From contig OX637295.1 in assembly GCA_951799445.1 (NCBI GenBank), positions 1,798,001 through 1,862,000 on the forward strand: a stretch of 64,000 bases of DNA. Direction: 5' to 3'. Position numbers and translations under genes: made by a program. Under the pieces are notes generated by a model that worked only from the letters and a program-made list of their open reading frames with translations, did no database searches and was not told the origin of the DNA. Within the stretch, counting starts at the first letter, position 1, and each line of letters opens with the position of its first letter. The DNA comes from Pseudisothecium myosuroides. Taxonomy: Eukaryota > Streptophyta > Bryopsida > Hypnales > Lembophyllaceae. Shown piece after piece: positions 45,484 through 57,119 of this stretch.

Positions 45484-46147
45484 AAAATGAATCCTTGAAC
45501 TTGAATTTAAACAAATATGTACCTTGTCTTTCATTAAAACTCCAAACCCTTTGGGATTCTACTCACACAAATTTTGTCCTTCTTGTTTAGAAGTTCAATT
45601 TCATTTTCTAAATTTCTTTTTTTGGGTGGGTTCTAGTTCTCAAGTGCTTGATGAAGGCAAGAAGGAAAAGTCCGGCCCCAAGAAGGGAGCGATATGCTTC
45701 CATACATTGTCTTTGAATTGAAAAAGTGGTTGGACCTCTTAATGCAACCATTGACTTGCAGATATTCCCCGAACTCAAATGAAGGGTTGGATGCATTAAT
45801 GGATTCCCCCTCTCCAAGGAAAAAAAGAATTCCATGATCAAGTTCAATGCGAATTTGACTTCCCCCTACACTATGGCTGAGGAGTGGGACGTCCGCACCT
45901 CGACGAATCCGTCCGCGCCCAGTACAATCCCTGCCCTGATGATGACGTCCGCGCCCGTCCGTTCGCGCCCTGCACTAACGTTCCCACCTTGACTTTCACG
46001 TCCGCGCCCTGATTCCAGTGTGGACTGCCAGCGTGGAAGCGACTTGCCAATTGGAAAATTTCAAAAATGAAAGGCGCCCGGACTGTTCGGACAGTCCGTC
46101 CGTCTGTCCCGTCCAATCACCCCGATTCATCCGGTATGACAACCCTG
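45484..46147. repeat. Direct duplication copy B and GC-rich right end
   Basis: 45484-45940 is copy B of the internal duplication. From 45888 the DNA becomes GC-rich with CGTCCGCGCCC units and ends in the right TIR of the hAT-like element (TCCGGTATGACAACCCTG). Confidence 0.7.
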
Positions 46148-46355
46148 CATGAATCCACAAAAATAAAACTCCATGTCCAAAATTTACAAAGCCTGCTCCA
46201 CTAATGGCAAACTCACCACCTTCATTGATGTTGGCAACCTCGACAACCTCCTAAACCCTAAACCGAGGCTCCAATTGCCACCAGGGCTTTGTAGTCTACT
46301 TCCACAACATACTGCTCCATCTTTGCCACCAGGGTTTGCTCATCTCGGGTCAACT

Positions 46356-46922
46356 TCACGCACTTTTTATCATTTTTAGTATGCCAAGTCTGAAACTCGG
46401 TTTCATTTTAACATTCCGAAGGCACACATGAAAGAACTCGTCCTTCTTCGATTTCAAAACGTCGTCCACGTTCTTCAACCCTTGAAGTTTGTAACCATGG
46501 TTTTGACCACCCTTCTTCTGTTTGAAGATTTGCACCAACCTAGGTACATCGACGCTCAAATCTGGACCAATAACTGCATTGACGCTCTCAAAATTGTGGC
46601 TTGTAGACTTGTAACACGTTGAATGCTTCATGTTCCCCAACCCCTTTAAATCGTCAAAATTTGAAGAATCCAGTTTACCCAAGACAAGATTCGGAGCCGA
46701 AGCCTTGGAAGGCAATTTTTCCCGTACCCTCTTCCTCTTGAAGGTTCCACCCCTTCTCAATATCTCAAGAGACGCGGCCTCATATATAACTTCGACTATA
46801 GGCCCAAAATTTGCATCGTCCCAATAATCGGACATATATTTCACAATTTTTGCGGGCAGGGTTGACAAGAGGTCTTGACATCCGGAGTCCTTGGACGCAA
46901 CCCCTGGGACGTCCTGTGACAT
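46356..46922 (-). CDS. 188-residue hypothetical protein
   Basis: An open frame with ATG at 46922 (MSQDVPGVASKDSGCQDLLS). The sequence is basic and Lys/Ser-rich (RRGGTFKRKRVREKLPSKAS; QIFKQKKGGQNHGYK; VLKSKKDEFFHVCLRN) with no signal peptide, membrane segment or motif I recognise. The surrounding 46.16-47.08 kb is richer in GC than its flanks. It lies between two hAT-type elements and may be a transposon fragment or an exon. Function unknown. Confidence 0.3.
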   Translation of the reverse strand: MSQDVPGVASKDSGCQDLLSTLPAKIVKYMSDYWDDANFGPIVEVIYEAASLEILRRGGTFKRKRVREKLPSKASAPNLVLGKLDSSNFDDLKGLGNMKHSTCYKSTSHNFESVNAVIGPDLSVDVPRLVQIFKQKKGGQNHGYKLQGLKNVDDVLKSKKDEFFHVCLRNVKMKPSFRLGILKMIKSA

Positions 46923-47135
46923 TCAATTTTTGAAAATTTACCGGCCGGTAAATAGGCCGTCAAATCGCGCGACCGCACGTCGGTCGTGGTCCCGACTGCG
47001 CACCCGCCGGAGCGTGGACGACTGTCCGTCGGAACGCACCCGACCCCGACCCCGACTCCGTTCAACCTTGCTGTCCTTCAATTACAGTAATCTAAATTTA
47101 ATTTTACTAAAATATAATATGGTTTCCATGTGTTT

Positions 47136-47138
<3 letters not shown>
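46923..47138. other. GC-rich then AT-rich spacer
   Basis: A palindrome-like AATTTACCGGCCGGTAAAT sits at about 46938-46954, followed by CGACCGCACG...-type GC-rich DNA. No gene was recognised. Confidence 0.35.

Positions 47139-47194
<56 letters not shown>
47139..47194. repeat. (AT)n microsatellite
   Basis: An uninterrupted AT dinucleotide run of about 55 bp. Confidence 0.95.
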
Positions 47195-47200
<6 letters not shown>

Positions 47201-48392
47201 TAGAGATGTCTACCCGTGAAGCTTTAATTTATTGAACTTGGGACTTATGATGAAACAATTATGAACAATCTAAGTTTATTAGACAATCTAAGACTTTTCT
47301 TCCAAGAAATACTCTTAGGATTCAAATTTTAATGCAATTTTTACAATTTTCAAATAATAAGTGTTTCACATTCCAATCTAAAAGTGTCTAGTGGATGATG
47401 GAAACTGATCCTTCTATGTAAGTCAGTGAATTTTAATTAGGCGATTTACAGACTAAAAGCACCAAAAAAAAAAGGGCAGCACCAAGGTCTATTAAAAAAA
47501 GTGACTGTAAAACTGCCTGAAATGCCACCTGTACGTTGCAGTGGGCTGCGTGGCGGCCACGATGTCGACAACGACTTGCCGGGTTGAGCAGGCTGTCGCC
47601 ACCCCTGCAAAGTCCCTGTCGTGCACTTTTCATCCATCAACGCCCGAAATGTACCAAACTTTCAAAATCTCGTTCGTAAAATGCCACATCGACGCTGCTC
47701 ATCTCCTCTTGGCGCCAGTACTAGGGTTCAGGGTTCGTTTGAAAAACCGCTCGTACTTCACCACTCGTCGCCCCACTCGCTGTTGTCGTTGTTTGTGAAT
47801 CGCCCCACTCGCTGCACCTTTCATTGTCTTAGCGCCAGAAACAAGGACACAATCTTGCCAGCTTCTTGCAATTGGTTGAGTGTCTTCGTTTGTTGCGTTT
47901 TTGTGGTTAAAATAATGGCCTCATTGGATGTCTATGCGGATTTGGTGCTCATTGCTCGGTCGTGGAGGGCCGCAATCTTGATTTCGCGCCCACGGACATT
48001 CAAACTTCGGAGGTACGAGTTCCGTCATGACCGATCTCGCTTTCCTGGTGTATCTTGAACTTGCTTTGCTGGTGTATCTCAAATCTCAATCAGTCGATCT
48101 CGCTGTCCTGGTGTATGTGCTGATTTTGCTGTAGTTTACTTGCTCGATTGCTGCTGTAGGGCTAGAGTGCTACATCGGGGGAGTCCTTCATTAATTCACA
48201 ATCGATTCTGTCTATACGGAAGTTTTCTCTTGCGATCTGCTTGTCTGCGAAGAAGCACACATCTTCCAGTCTTCCACTTGTGCTGTTGTGCACTGTTTCA
48301 ATTTGAGCTTTCAGTCGCAGAATTAGAAGCTTTGTCTTTTGCTGATTCACCAAAATCTTGTTTAGTTTATTGCTTGCTCAATTCTTGTCACC

Positions 48393-51300
48393 ATGGTGTT
48401 GCCTGATGCATCTGGGGCTGGCGCTGGAAGTGGTGGATCGGGGGCCGGAGCTGCAAGCGGTGGATGGGAGGCCGGAGCGGCAAGCGCTGGATCGGGGGTC
48501 GGAGCCGCAAGCGGTGGATCAAAATCAAATTTGGGACGGAAGGCTGCTGCGGAGGCTCTTCTGAGGAAGTAGAGGAACGACATCCAAAAACAGAAGATTG
48601 TGGATGCTGCGGAGAGGAAGCGAAAGCAGCAGCGCCAAATCTCGGAGGAGCAGGGGAAGAAGAGAGCCAGAGACCAGGTCACCCTCCGAAGTTTTTACAC
48701 GACTTCGCGCAACTCCGAGAACCGTGGTCCCCTGGATCTCCATGATCCGTTGAAGAATACGACTCCTTCAAGTAGAAGAAAGAGTGTATCCACACAACCT
48801 CGCCGAGTCCAGTCCCCCTCACCTGTATCTTTCGATGCAAATGCTCCTGGGACATCTACTGTAGAGCCTGGGAATTGTGTCATTCTAAGTTCAAAACCGC
48901 CAATTCCAATCGTCTCGGTATCTACTGACTCTCCAGGTTATGTGTGTAGTGAAGACGATGCAGACTTCCTTGCGGTGCATGGTCCTGTGGAGAACAGTGA
49001 TCTAAGCGGTGACGATATGGACGATGAGGAGGAGCTGCAGCCACTTATTCGGTTGGGGAAGCCTAACTACGATTTAACTCGCAAATTTCAAATGGAATGG
49101 AGTGCGAAGTGCCCCTGGGCCGAGATGGTTCTGACGGCAGATGGCTGGCTGCACATGGTGAAATGTATAGTCTGCTCGGACGTTGGAAAGAAGGCTCGGC
49201 TGATGGCGCCAAAGTGGGACACTATCAGTAAGCATGCTCACCGTAAGGTACACAAAGCAAACCTGTTGCTCTATGCTGCTAAGCGTCCATCGTCGGTCCT
49301 TCAACAAATCAACAATTGTACATCGACAGAAGCACGGAGGAAGCGAGTGCAGTTTGCAACTTTGTTTCAGTTGTTATGTGCTGGTCGACCTATGGCTGAG
49401 TTCGAGGCAAAATTGAGTCTCTTCCGTTTGCTGGAAACCCCGAACTGCCCGTCTATGCACTGGAGTGTCGGTGCTGGCTGGTTAATGGCCGAACATATGT
49501 ATTCCTTTGTGCAGGAGAGGATGAAAGGTATGATTAAATCTGCTCAGTATATTGCCCTAACGTGTGATGAAACGTCTGGTGTAGACAATTGTTCTTACAT
49601 CGCTGTTCACATTTACATCATGCAAGACTGGGTTCGTGTGCCACTTCTGATTACTTTGCAGAAACTAGAATCTGACGGAGCCACAGCTGATAATTTGACA
49701 GCCCTTTTAATGGGTGTTGTTGGAGTTCGTGGTGACTTGGATGAGCTTGCAATAGCGACAAAGTTGGTCTGCTTCGGAGTTGATGGCGTCTCCACCTTTC
49801 AAGGATGCAGAACAGGAGTTACAGTCCAGTTGAAGGCGAAGTATGCGCCACATGTCACTGGTGTCCACTGCATGGGACACCGAGTGAACTTGGCTGTTAA
49901 AACCTTGAGTAGGCTGGACTTGTTCCATGCTGTGGAGGATTTGTGTAAGCTTTGCCATGCTTATTTCGCTCACTCTCCGAAACGCCAAGCAGAGTTTCGC
50001 GCATTGGCACAATTGATGGACACGAAAGGGCTGAAGCTCCTGAAAAATGTCACTACGAGGTGGATCTCGCTGATTTTGCCACTGCGACACCTTCTCAGTG
50101 AGTACCGCTCTGTGATGTCGAAGCTGCGTTTGGATTCAATCAACAAGGCTGAGACGGTACGATTCTTTGTTTCACCTGCTTGCCCGTCTTTCGTGATTCA
50201 CATCAATGATGCCCGTTTTGTCTTCTATGTTGCTCTGTTTTCTATTGAAGGTTGTTTGCGGCTGGTTGGTTCATAGCCTCATTGACTCTTCTCTTCGTTT
50301 TTTGCAGCGGAGTCTTTGTGCAAAGGCTAAGGACTTGCTGGAGAAAATGTTGGATCCGTATCATGTGGTGGGAATGATATGTCTTCTGCCGCTTCTTGAA
50401 GTCGTGGATGTACTAATCCAGTTCGCTCAGCAACGTGATGTTTATATTTGTGACTTCGTTGGAGCACTCCAGAAATGTTTGGGTAAGCTTTTCGAGATGT
50501 ACAAAGGTCATGGGTCAGCTTTTTGTGGCCCCGAATTTGTGCACTTGACGAACTTGCTTGAGCTCCGTCATGACCAAATTTTTCTCTCATGGAGCTCTAT
50601 GGACTTAAACGATGTCCAACACCTGCAATTTGTGCTCAATGGAGAGGATCTGACTGCACGGCATGAGGGTGCTATCATCACCAGGGAAACTTGGAACTCT
50701 CTCATTGAAAACGTGAAGACTGAATGCACTGGTAAGTGTCTTATGCAACTGAATGCAATCTTTTAATTTGATGAATTGCTAATTTCGGCTTAGCAGTCTG
50801 AGTTTGTCTAGGCCCGAGGGGACCAAACAACCATCACTGAGGACTCAAAGTTCAGTCAGTCAGCATTCAGTCAGTCATTTAGTCAGTCAGCATCGAATGA
50901 ATCAAAGTTCTCGACTCTCTTAAGCTAACTCAGATTTGTTTAATAGTCTGTTTTAACTTGGTGTTAAAAAGAGTTGTTATTGAAGGTATTAGGCACAAAT
51001 TTAGACCTACTTATCAACTGGATTCACAATATCTAATATCAAGTGAGAACATATCATAATTTTAATTTTTTTCAAAAAACGAAACGACGTAGACTTCCGT
51101 CATTGCACAGGTAAAACTACAAGGTCGATCGCCAGACCCAAGTGGCCTGGCAAGGGGACCAGACAACGAACAGGGAGTCAGGACTATTTTTTAAATGAGG
51201 CTTTGGTCAGCATCGAATGAGTCAAAATTCTCGAATTCTGTTCACTTAGATTTGGCCACATTCAAAGCAGCTGGTTTGGACTTTGGACTTTGCAGATGGC

Positions 51301-51952
51301 CATGCAGTGGTGATCCTGATGTCTGCCTTCGTTGGATGCACGTGCCGCCCAACAACTGATCGACGAGCTAACCAGTCGTTTCCCTGCCCACGGTTTACTG
51401 GATGCTCTGGGTATAGTTTACCCTCAATATTGGAGGCAAGCCGATGCTGAGAAGAGCTTTCGGAAGCATCTAGACGTGATAAAGAAATTTTATGGTGAGC
51501 CAAAGTGGATTGGAGAAGATGAGAACAAGCATCTGGTTCCAGCACTCCTTGATTGCTTTAAGCTTGAATTGCAGCAGCACTTGTTCAAATTATCTATGAT
51601 ATCAAGCAGCATGGCTGCCTTGGAGGACACGCAGGTGACTGTGAATCCTTTAACTCGCCTGTGGCGGATTATAGATGCAAACACGTCCTTAGCAAAAGAG
51701 ATTCCAGAATATGTGAAATTGGCTGAGATTGCAATGATCCATGTTCTTGGATCCGTTGAAGATGAACGCTGCTTCTCCCCACTTGCGTTCTTGAAGGACA
51801 AGCTCCGCAACCGGTTGCAAGGTGATCATCTAAGCCTAGTAGTTGGCATGCATGGGCAAAAGGTGTACACACTAGAAGATTTTCCTTATGAGAAGTGTTT
51901 CTTGCAGTGGGTCAATCAAGCTGATAACTATAGGTATGGGGTAATGGTTTAG
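48393..51952 (+). pseudogene. hAT-family transposase, damaged
   Basis: ATG at 48393 in context CACCATGG opens a Gly/Ala/Ser-rich leader, then TAG at 48570-48572 interrupts the frame (LLRK-stop-RNDIQKQK). It continues with a zinc-finger-like block (WSAKCPWAEM; MVKCIVCSDVGKK; ISKHAHRKVHKAN) and RNase-H-fold motifs: TCDETSGVDN (first Asp, about 49560), CFGVDGVSTFQGC (second Asp, about 49770), HCMGHRVNLA. The last exon has the hAT dimerisation region (MIHVLGSVEDERCFSPLAFL, with the likely third acidic residue, and KDKLRNRLQGDHL). Introns: 50157-50307 (phase 0) and from 50732 (phase 1) to about 51295. The last junction is out of frame and needs a one-base shift near 51328 (stop-free DGHAVVILMSAF then LDARAAQQLIDEL). 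Exons are long and well conserved, so decay is recent. TGA/TAG-free reading after the damage ends at TAG 51950-51952. Confidence 0.85.
50840..50905. repeat. CAGT-rich short tandem repeat in hAT intron
   Basis: TTCAGTCAGTCAGCA units repeated about three times inside the presumed second intron of the transposase. The phrase CAGCATCGAATGA recurs at about 51208. Confidence 0.7.
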
Positions 51953-52429
51953 CATTCCCATGTTGTGTTCTCTAGGTTTAGGGTCTATGTCTGCTAGCTG
52001 TGATGCCTACAGGTTTTTAGATATGTGGTAGTTGCAGTTTCCTTGCTTTAGATTCTGCCTGTCTTTTTGTAGCAGTAGCAATGTGTGAGGTTGCATTTTT
52101 CTGGCACACCACATTCTGAAGTTTAGAGTAGCAACATATTTTTGCTCATGTTGCCTTGTATTTGAGAAGAAGTGGTTTTATTTATGAGTTGTAGTCTTCT
52201 CACTTATGTGCATGAACTTGTCTATTTTCTTATTTCGTTTTGGTTTGATGTCCTTTTATTAAGCTCTAATTGTGAACTTGAAGTGTATAGTGTTTCTTAG
52301 GGGAACGTCAATCCCCCCCTAGTCCTCTGAAGCTATAATGTGACTATTTCTAATGTTTGGCATTACAGTGTTCCTGTGTTTGTAGTTCATCTGTGCAGGT
52401 TCAAGGCTCCTTGATTATGTGAACTGGAA

Positions 52430-52690
52430 TTCCATTATTTTCTGACTTGAGCGTCGGAGTCTTTGTGGGTGGGTGCAGGTCTCCTTTTGTGCAGCTTAAG
52501 TGCTACTTGCTCTGTCAAAGTTTTACTTCCATTATTTTCTGACTTGGGCGTTGGAGTGCTTGTGTGTGTGTGCAGGTCTTCTTAACTGCAGATTCAATGC
52601 TACTTGTTCTTTGAAAGTTTTAAGTTTATTATATTTTGACTTGTGCGTCGGAGTGTTTGTGTGTGTGTGCAGGTCTTCTTCGAGGAGTCT
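52430..52690. repeat. Three tandem copies of a 97-bp unit
   Basis: Units centred on TTTTCTGACTTG.GCGTCGGAG, TGTGTGTGTGCAGGTCTTCTT and TGCTACTTG.TCT...AAAGTTTTA, starting about 52441, 52538 and 52635. They lie downstream of the transposase, in the 3' subterminal part of the hAT element. Each carries TGTGCAG/GTCT, which looks like a 3' splice site. Confidence 0.8.
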
Positions 52691-53107
52691 TTGTAGGAAA
52701 CAGGTGTAGTTTAGGTCAATGCGATTGGCTGATATTTGTAGAAATGTGAGACTCTCATCTGTAATTGGTTACACATCAAAGTGGATTAGAAAAGTGGATT
52801 GAAATGCAGCCTAAATTGGACTTTTGCAAATTCCTATGTTGCCCACTTTGCTCTATTCTTTCAAATATTGTCGCCCAATCTTGCACCAGCTCGAAGTCCA
52901 GGTCGCCAAATTGTGCACCACTCTGGAAATTGAAATTGCCAAACATGTTTTTTTACTTCTTCTTCTGATGCCATACCTCTCCCAATTCTTTCTTACAGGG
53001 AGCCAGATTTTGCACCACAAAAAAATGTGACTGCGCCTAACCCTCACCACTTCCTTTCAAAATGGAGCCCACATCCAGATTCCTTTAAAAAGAAAAAAAA
53101 AACACTG

Positions 53108-53745
53108 ATGTAAGTCAAAAGTCCATATGTTCATCCTCAAATTTTGAAATTTTGTGTAAAAAGAGCACTTGTTGCACACTAGTTTGACCTCCAATGAGTG
53201 CTTTTGGATTTTTTTTAAGCAAATGATTCACATGGTACCAAAAAGGATGATTTCCATGATAACCAGCCCCGACTAACCAGGGTTAAAATTCCCTCCCGTC
53301 CAATACAAACGTACAGACGTACGGGTCCAAAGTACTGACCCAGTCCTGCCTCCGTCACGTGCTGCTCTTCTCACGCACTCCGTCACTCCGAAATTGCATC
53401 CCAAGGCGCCATCTTCCTGGAAATTTCTTCACAAAACCTTTCGTCAAGCGCAACAAAATCTCACACGCAGCTCACCACGACGCTGAGGATCAAAAGTGTG
53501 CAATGAACGACTTCATTGTTCACTGTGGAAACAAAGATCAAAATGCATCTACTGCTGATCCAATAATCTGAGCAGGTGACTACCTTTGTTTATGGGTGCC
53601 GAGTCCTTTGTGGGTTAAGCCAACATTTTCTCGATTTGGGTTTTGTGTCCTCGATCTGCGAAACTGGAAGAGGAGAGACTTGTAGTGAGGAAGCTTGTTC
53701 GTTGAATTGAATCGACAGATCGAGGAGTTGAGGGAGGGAGCTGCT
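53108..53745 (+). promoter_or_regulatory. AIM24 upstream region and 5' leader
   Basis: Host DNA between the hAT element and the AIM24 ATG. Its distal 250 bp are duplicated at 34895-35178. The proximal part turns GC- and CA-rich (53340-53420), and the frame carrying the ATG is open for a short way upstream, as in a leader. No definite TATA box was identified. Confidence 0.5.
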
Positions 53746-55441
53746 ATGGCGACGAGCTTGCAACAGTTTGTAGCGGATACGAGAGACCAGCATCAGGGGA
53801 ATGGCAAGGCGTTCGAGGTGGAGAAGAATTGCTTCCTGCAAGTGAACTTAGGATCCCCGGGAGGGTCGGGCGGGGTGTTGAACCAGGTGCGCAGCGTGTG
53901 TTTTTTGTTTTTTTTCGCTATGGAGTTTTGCATATTGTTTTTTTCGTAGTTTCGTAGCTACAGTATATAATATCCAGATGGCCAATTTCTGGTCAATTTT
54001 TGACCATTTTCAAGAAATTTGTCTGAATCTGGACCAGGTGCGAATTACATTTGCCTCCTGAAATTTCTCTGTGGAATTTCGCTGCGTATTATTTATTGTT
54101 AGTTTCGTAGCTACAGTACAACTTTTGCCAATTTCAGGTCAATTTCGAGATCACCAATTTCTGGCAATTTTGGAGATATTTCGTTTGAAATTTGGGCGAG
54201 GATTTACCTTTCTCTCTAGGAATTTCGTTTTAGGTAATTAGCGAGACGAGATTGTTGCAATCTAGTGATTTTTAGCCTTGGAAAGTGATATTGCAGGTGT
54301 GGATCAAGACGGGGTCGATGGTGGCGTACCAGGGGGACGTGAAGTTCGAGCGCGAGGGAATGATGGAACACGGCTTTGGCAACATGATGAAGAAGGCGTT
54401 CACGAGCGAGGGCGCCACGCTGACGAAAGCCTCCACGAAGGGACGCGCGCAGCTGTACCTGGCGGACAGCAGCAAGCGCGTCACGGTGCTGTTCTTGCAA
54501 GGCGAGTCCATCATCGTGAACGGCGACGACTTGCTGGCGTTCGAACCCACCGTGACGCACAAGATCACCATGATGAAGAAGCTCTCGTCCATCGTCTCCG
54601 GGGGCCTGTACAATGTCTCTCTTCAGGTCAGTGACATTTTTCTGCAGCAGTTTCCCAGGAAATGCTTGTCTCATTTCATTCTTTATGTAATAAAGATCGT
54701 ATGTGTACATGTAACATCATCATTTGAACTTAAGTTGCCCTCGATGGATCCACATGAGGATGGTCAATCAAGCACCCTAAAGAGCGGTGATAAATGCACC
54801 CATCCACCGCTAGGTAGGAGTGCGGAATTTCTAAGCTAGGAACTGCCGTATGTGCTCTAATGCAAATGCCTGACCTTAACTTCAAACAAATAGAGACAGA
54901 CTCATGGTGAAAAATGAAATGAATAATGTCATCGAGCTCTAGCATCTTCTCCCAATGACAGTCCAAGCCTACTGCTTAACAATGTTATGCAGGATTTGTT
55001 ATTGGAAAAATTGTCAAAATGAGTAAAGAATGTACCAAATTATACAGTTAGTCATTACAAAGTAATTGAAAAATCTGAATACAGTCAATCTGCTGCAAAG
55101 TAATTTGGATTCATTTCTACCCAAAAGTTTGCTAACAATGAATATTTTTTATGATTTCACTGCTGCAGGGAAAGGGGTTTGTGGCCATCCTCTCGCACGG
55201 CCAGCCGCTGACCCTCATGGTGGCGCCGGGTTTCCCACCCGTGTTCACCGATCCGCAAGCCACGGTGGCGTGGTCCGGCGGCCTGGTTCCGGATTTTAAA
55301 TCCGACGTCGGCTTGAAGACGCTGCTCGGTCGCGGCAGCGGCGAGACGTTCCAGATGAAGTTCGATGGCGCCCGTGGACAGGGCTTCGTTGTTGTGCAGC
55401 CCCATGAAGAAGTTCCACCCCCCACAACAGGGACCTCGTAA
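53746..55441 (+). CDS. AIM24: AIM24 family protein, three exons, intact
   Basis: Exons 53746-53886, 54297-54626 and 55169-55441 join in phase 0 to a 247-residue protein. Splice sites are CAG/GTGCGC with TTGCAG/GTGTGG, and CAG/GTCAGT with TGCTGCAG/GGAAAG. AIM24 proteins adopt a double beta-barrel (TerB/DUF124) fold; the yeast member is mitochondrial and linked to inner-membrane organisation. Supporting blocks: [30 protein letters not shown] [71 protein letters not shown] [18 protein letters not shown]. The N-terminus ([20 protein letters not shown]) lacks an obvious mitochondrial presequence. Length and frame are those expected for plant members, and GC content rises in the exons. The start was chosen as the first ATG in the open frame before the donor. 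Confidence 0.93.
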
Positions 55442-55476
55442 GGTGGGGATGCCAATATCGCCATGAGATTAGATTT

Positions 55477-56061
55477 CACTGGGCAAGTTTCTGTTGATGG
55501 TCTTGTGATATTATTGCTGGTGAATGAAAGAGGATTCCAACGCACCAAACAGAACGTTGTATGCAAAAGTTGTGGAGGATCAAAGTAAGTTTAATTGGTA
55601 GATTTTTTAGAATTATTTCTTTGACAATAAACCCATTTATGGGACTTTGAGTTGGTTGAGTTGTTTTCATTATTAGAATGGATTTTGGGGTACTTGTGAG
55701 GTTGGGCACCACAAATCGCTCTCGTATTAAGCTTAGAGAGGGGGCAAGTGTCGACTGATGTCCTTGTGATCTTGTTTTGTGATTTTCTTGTTTTTTGATG
55801 TTCTTGTTGATGAATGAAAGAGATTTCCAACGCACTACAGAATGGGTTATTTGGGTATCGTATGTACAAGTTATGAAGTGTAGATAATCCATTCTTCCTA
55901 CCTTATAAGGTAGATAACCCATTCAGGTGGCTTTTAGACTCTTTGAGTTCTTTTCATTACTTGAATGAATTCTTTGGGCTGGTCTTATTCCCATTTTTGG
56001 ACAGGATTTGGATGCTTTAAACATGTGTTATCACAAGACCATAAACGGAAACTTGTCACTG
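55477..56061. mobile_element. MITE-like element just after AIM24
   Basis: CACTGGGCAAGTTTC.GTTGATGGTCTTGTGATA at the left pairs with the complement of the right end (CAGTGACAAGTTTCCGTT, TATGGTCTTGTGATA). Two direct internal copies of a segment with GATGAATGAAAGAG.TTCCAACGCAC, then ATGGGTTAT/CATTTATGGG..., lie at about 55515-55690 and 55810-55990. It starts 36 bp after the AIM24 stop, so it likely forms part of that gene's 3' untranslated region. No clear target duplication was seen. Confidence 0.5.
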
Positions 56062-57119
56062 TAATTCTCCTCCACCCATAGTTCAACGGTAGACGACATT
56101 CACGATTGGAATCCAATTACTTACTCTAATGACTCAAAACTTATTCATCTGTATCCAAAGAGAGCACGGAGACATTGAAGGTGGAGTGCGGAGTCGGAGA
56201 ATCATGGGATATAACACAGTTTCAAAGTCAATGTGCATAAGGGTGAAGAAGCTCATGTTATGGAAAAACTACAACGCCAATTCTACTTCAGTGACACTAG
56301 GAGGTTCATCTAGACATCAAGTTAGAGAGCTAAGTATACGGTCGTCAAGAAGATCAGCATTCGGAAAGTTATGATCGTCATTCAGCCGAAGAAGACAACA
56401 TCTGTCAAGCATCTTAGTTCCAAGGAGTGACCGTGACTTTAAGAGGGGCCGTTGACGACAAACTTACTGCGAGTATGCGTCGAACAATTAAAACCTCCGT
56501 GACAATGCCCACTTTCATTATAAGAGTCATCACTTGCCATTAACTTTGAAGAAGAAACAGCAGAATGGGGCCGGTTTTGTTGGCAACAACATCAAGACTC
56601 ACGAAACTTCGAAAGAGTTTGAAAAACGGTGGAGCTGAAGGAATCGGATCGGGAAATTAAGTGAATCGCAACACTAACCTTCGCAAACTTCAGATCTTAC
56701 CAAACTCTAAAAGGAAAAGAGGTTCACACAATATTCCAAACAATTTCAGCGACACTCCAGAAAAGCTTTAGGGGAAAACTCAAGAGAAACAGGAAAACCA
56801 AGATGCACTGAAGACTCAACAATGCCCCTGTAATCTTCCGCAAATCACAGCTTCCGTTGTACTGATCCAGGGGAGATAATTATGCATATGAAGAATTTTG
56901 TTACAATAGCAGTCATTCCGCAACTTTGGCACTTCATTTTACAGTTTAGACAGCATGGTCTGAATCCTATACCCATCCTAGATGGTTTAGTTTACTTGGT
57001 CTGAAAATGTCCTATGGATTATCTCCATTTTAACAAAATCCACCATGCATCTTCTCTTCTATTAAGTTTGCATGGTATATTCTTCTACATTTAGGTGTCA
57101 TATTTGTTTTGTTTGTCAC
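56062..57119. other. Intergenic, no gene recognised
   Basis: Broken short frames only. The sequence is less AT-rich than elsewhere and may be decayed coding or element DNA, but no protein family could be identified. Confidence 0.4.

Larger units (their letters stand above)
37132..46147. mobile_element. 9-kb hAT-like element with Ac-type ends
   Basis: The left end is TAGGGTTGTCATACCGGACG and the right end, complemented, CAGGGTTGTCATACCGGATG. The first base differs (T against C), as in maize Ac. The 8-bp flanks are CATGAACC (37124-37131) and CATGAATC (46148-46155), seven of eight matching. Both ends carry GCGCGGACG/CGTCCGCGC-rich DNA in opposite orientation (37140-37460 and 45890-46120). No hAT transposase was found inside. 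The interior holds tandem AT-rich units and a nested 3.5-kb insertion. Confidence 0.7.
47424..53107 (+). mobile_element. 5.7-kb hAT element with perfect 8-bp TSD
   Basis: The ends are CAGTG (47424) and CACTG (53107). They are flanked by ATGTAAGT at 47416-47423 and again at 53108-53115, a perfect 8-bp target duplication as made by hAT transposases. The region encodes a hAT transposase at 48393-51952 on the plus strand. The TIRs are very short (CAGTG, then only T-richness). The duplicated segment at 34830-35178 shows the unoccupied site, ATTTAAGA. Insertion split the AIM24 upstream region about 640 bp from its ATG. Confidence 0.85.

Noticed and set aside
47621..48058. 145-residue frame upstream of the hAT transposase
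   Set aside because: Arg/Ser/Leu-rich with no domain; it lies in the leader region of the transposon and shifts with local GC composition.
54216..55566. Frames antisense to the AIM24 exons (up to 164 residues)
   Set aside because: They arise from the GC-rich coding exons; the plus-strand AIM24 motifs and splice sites are clear.
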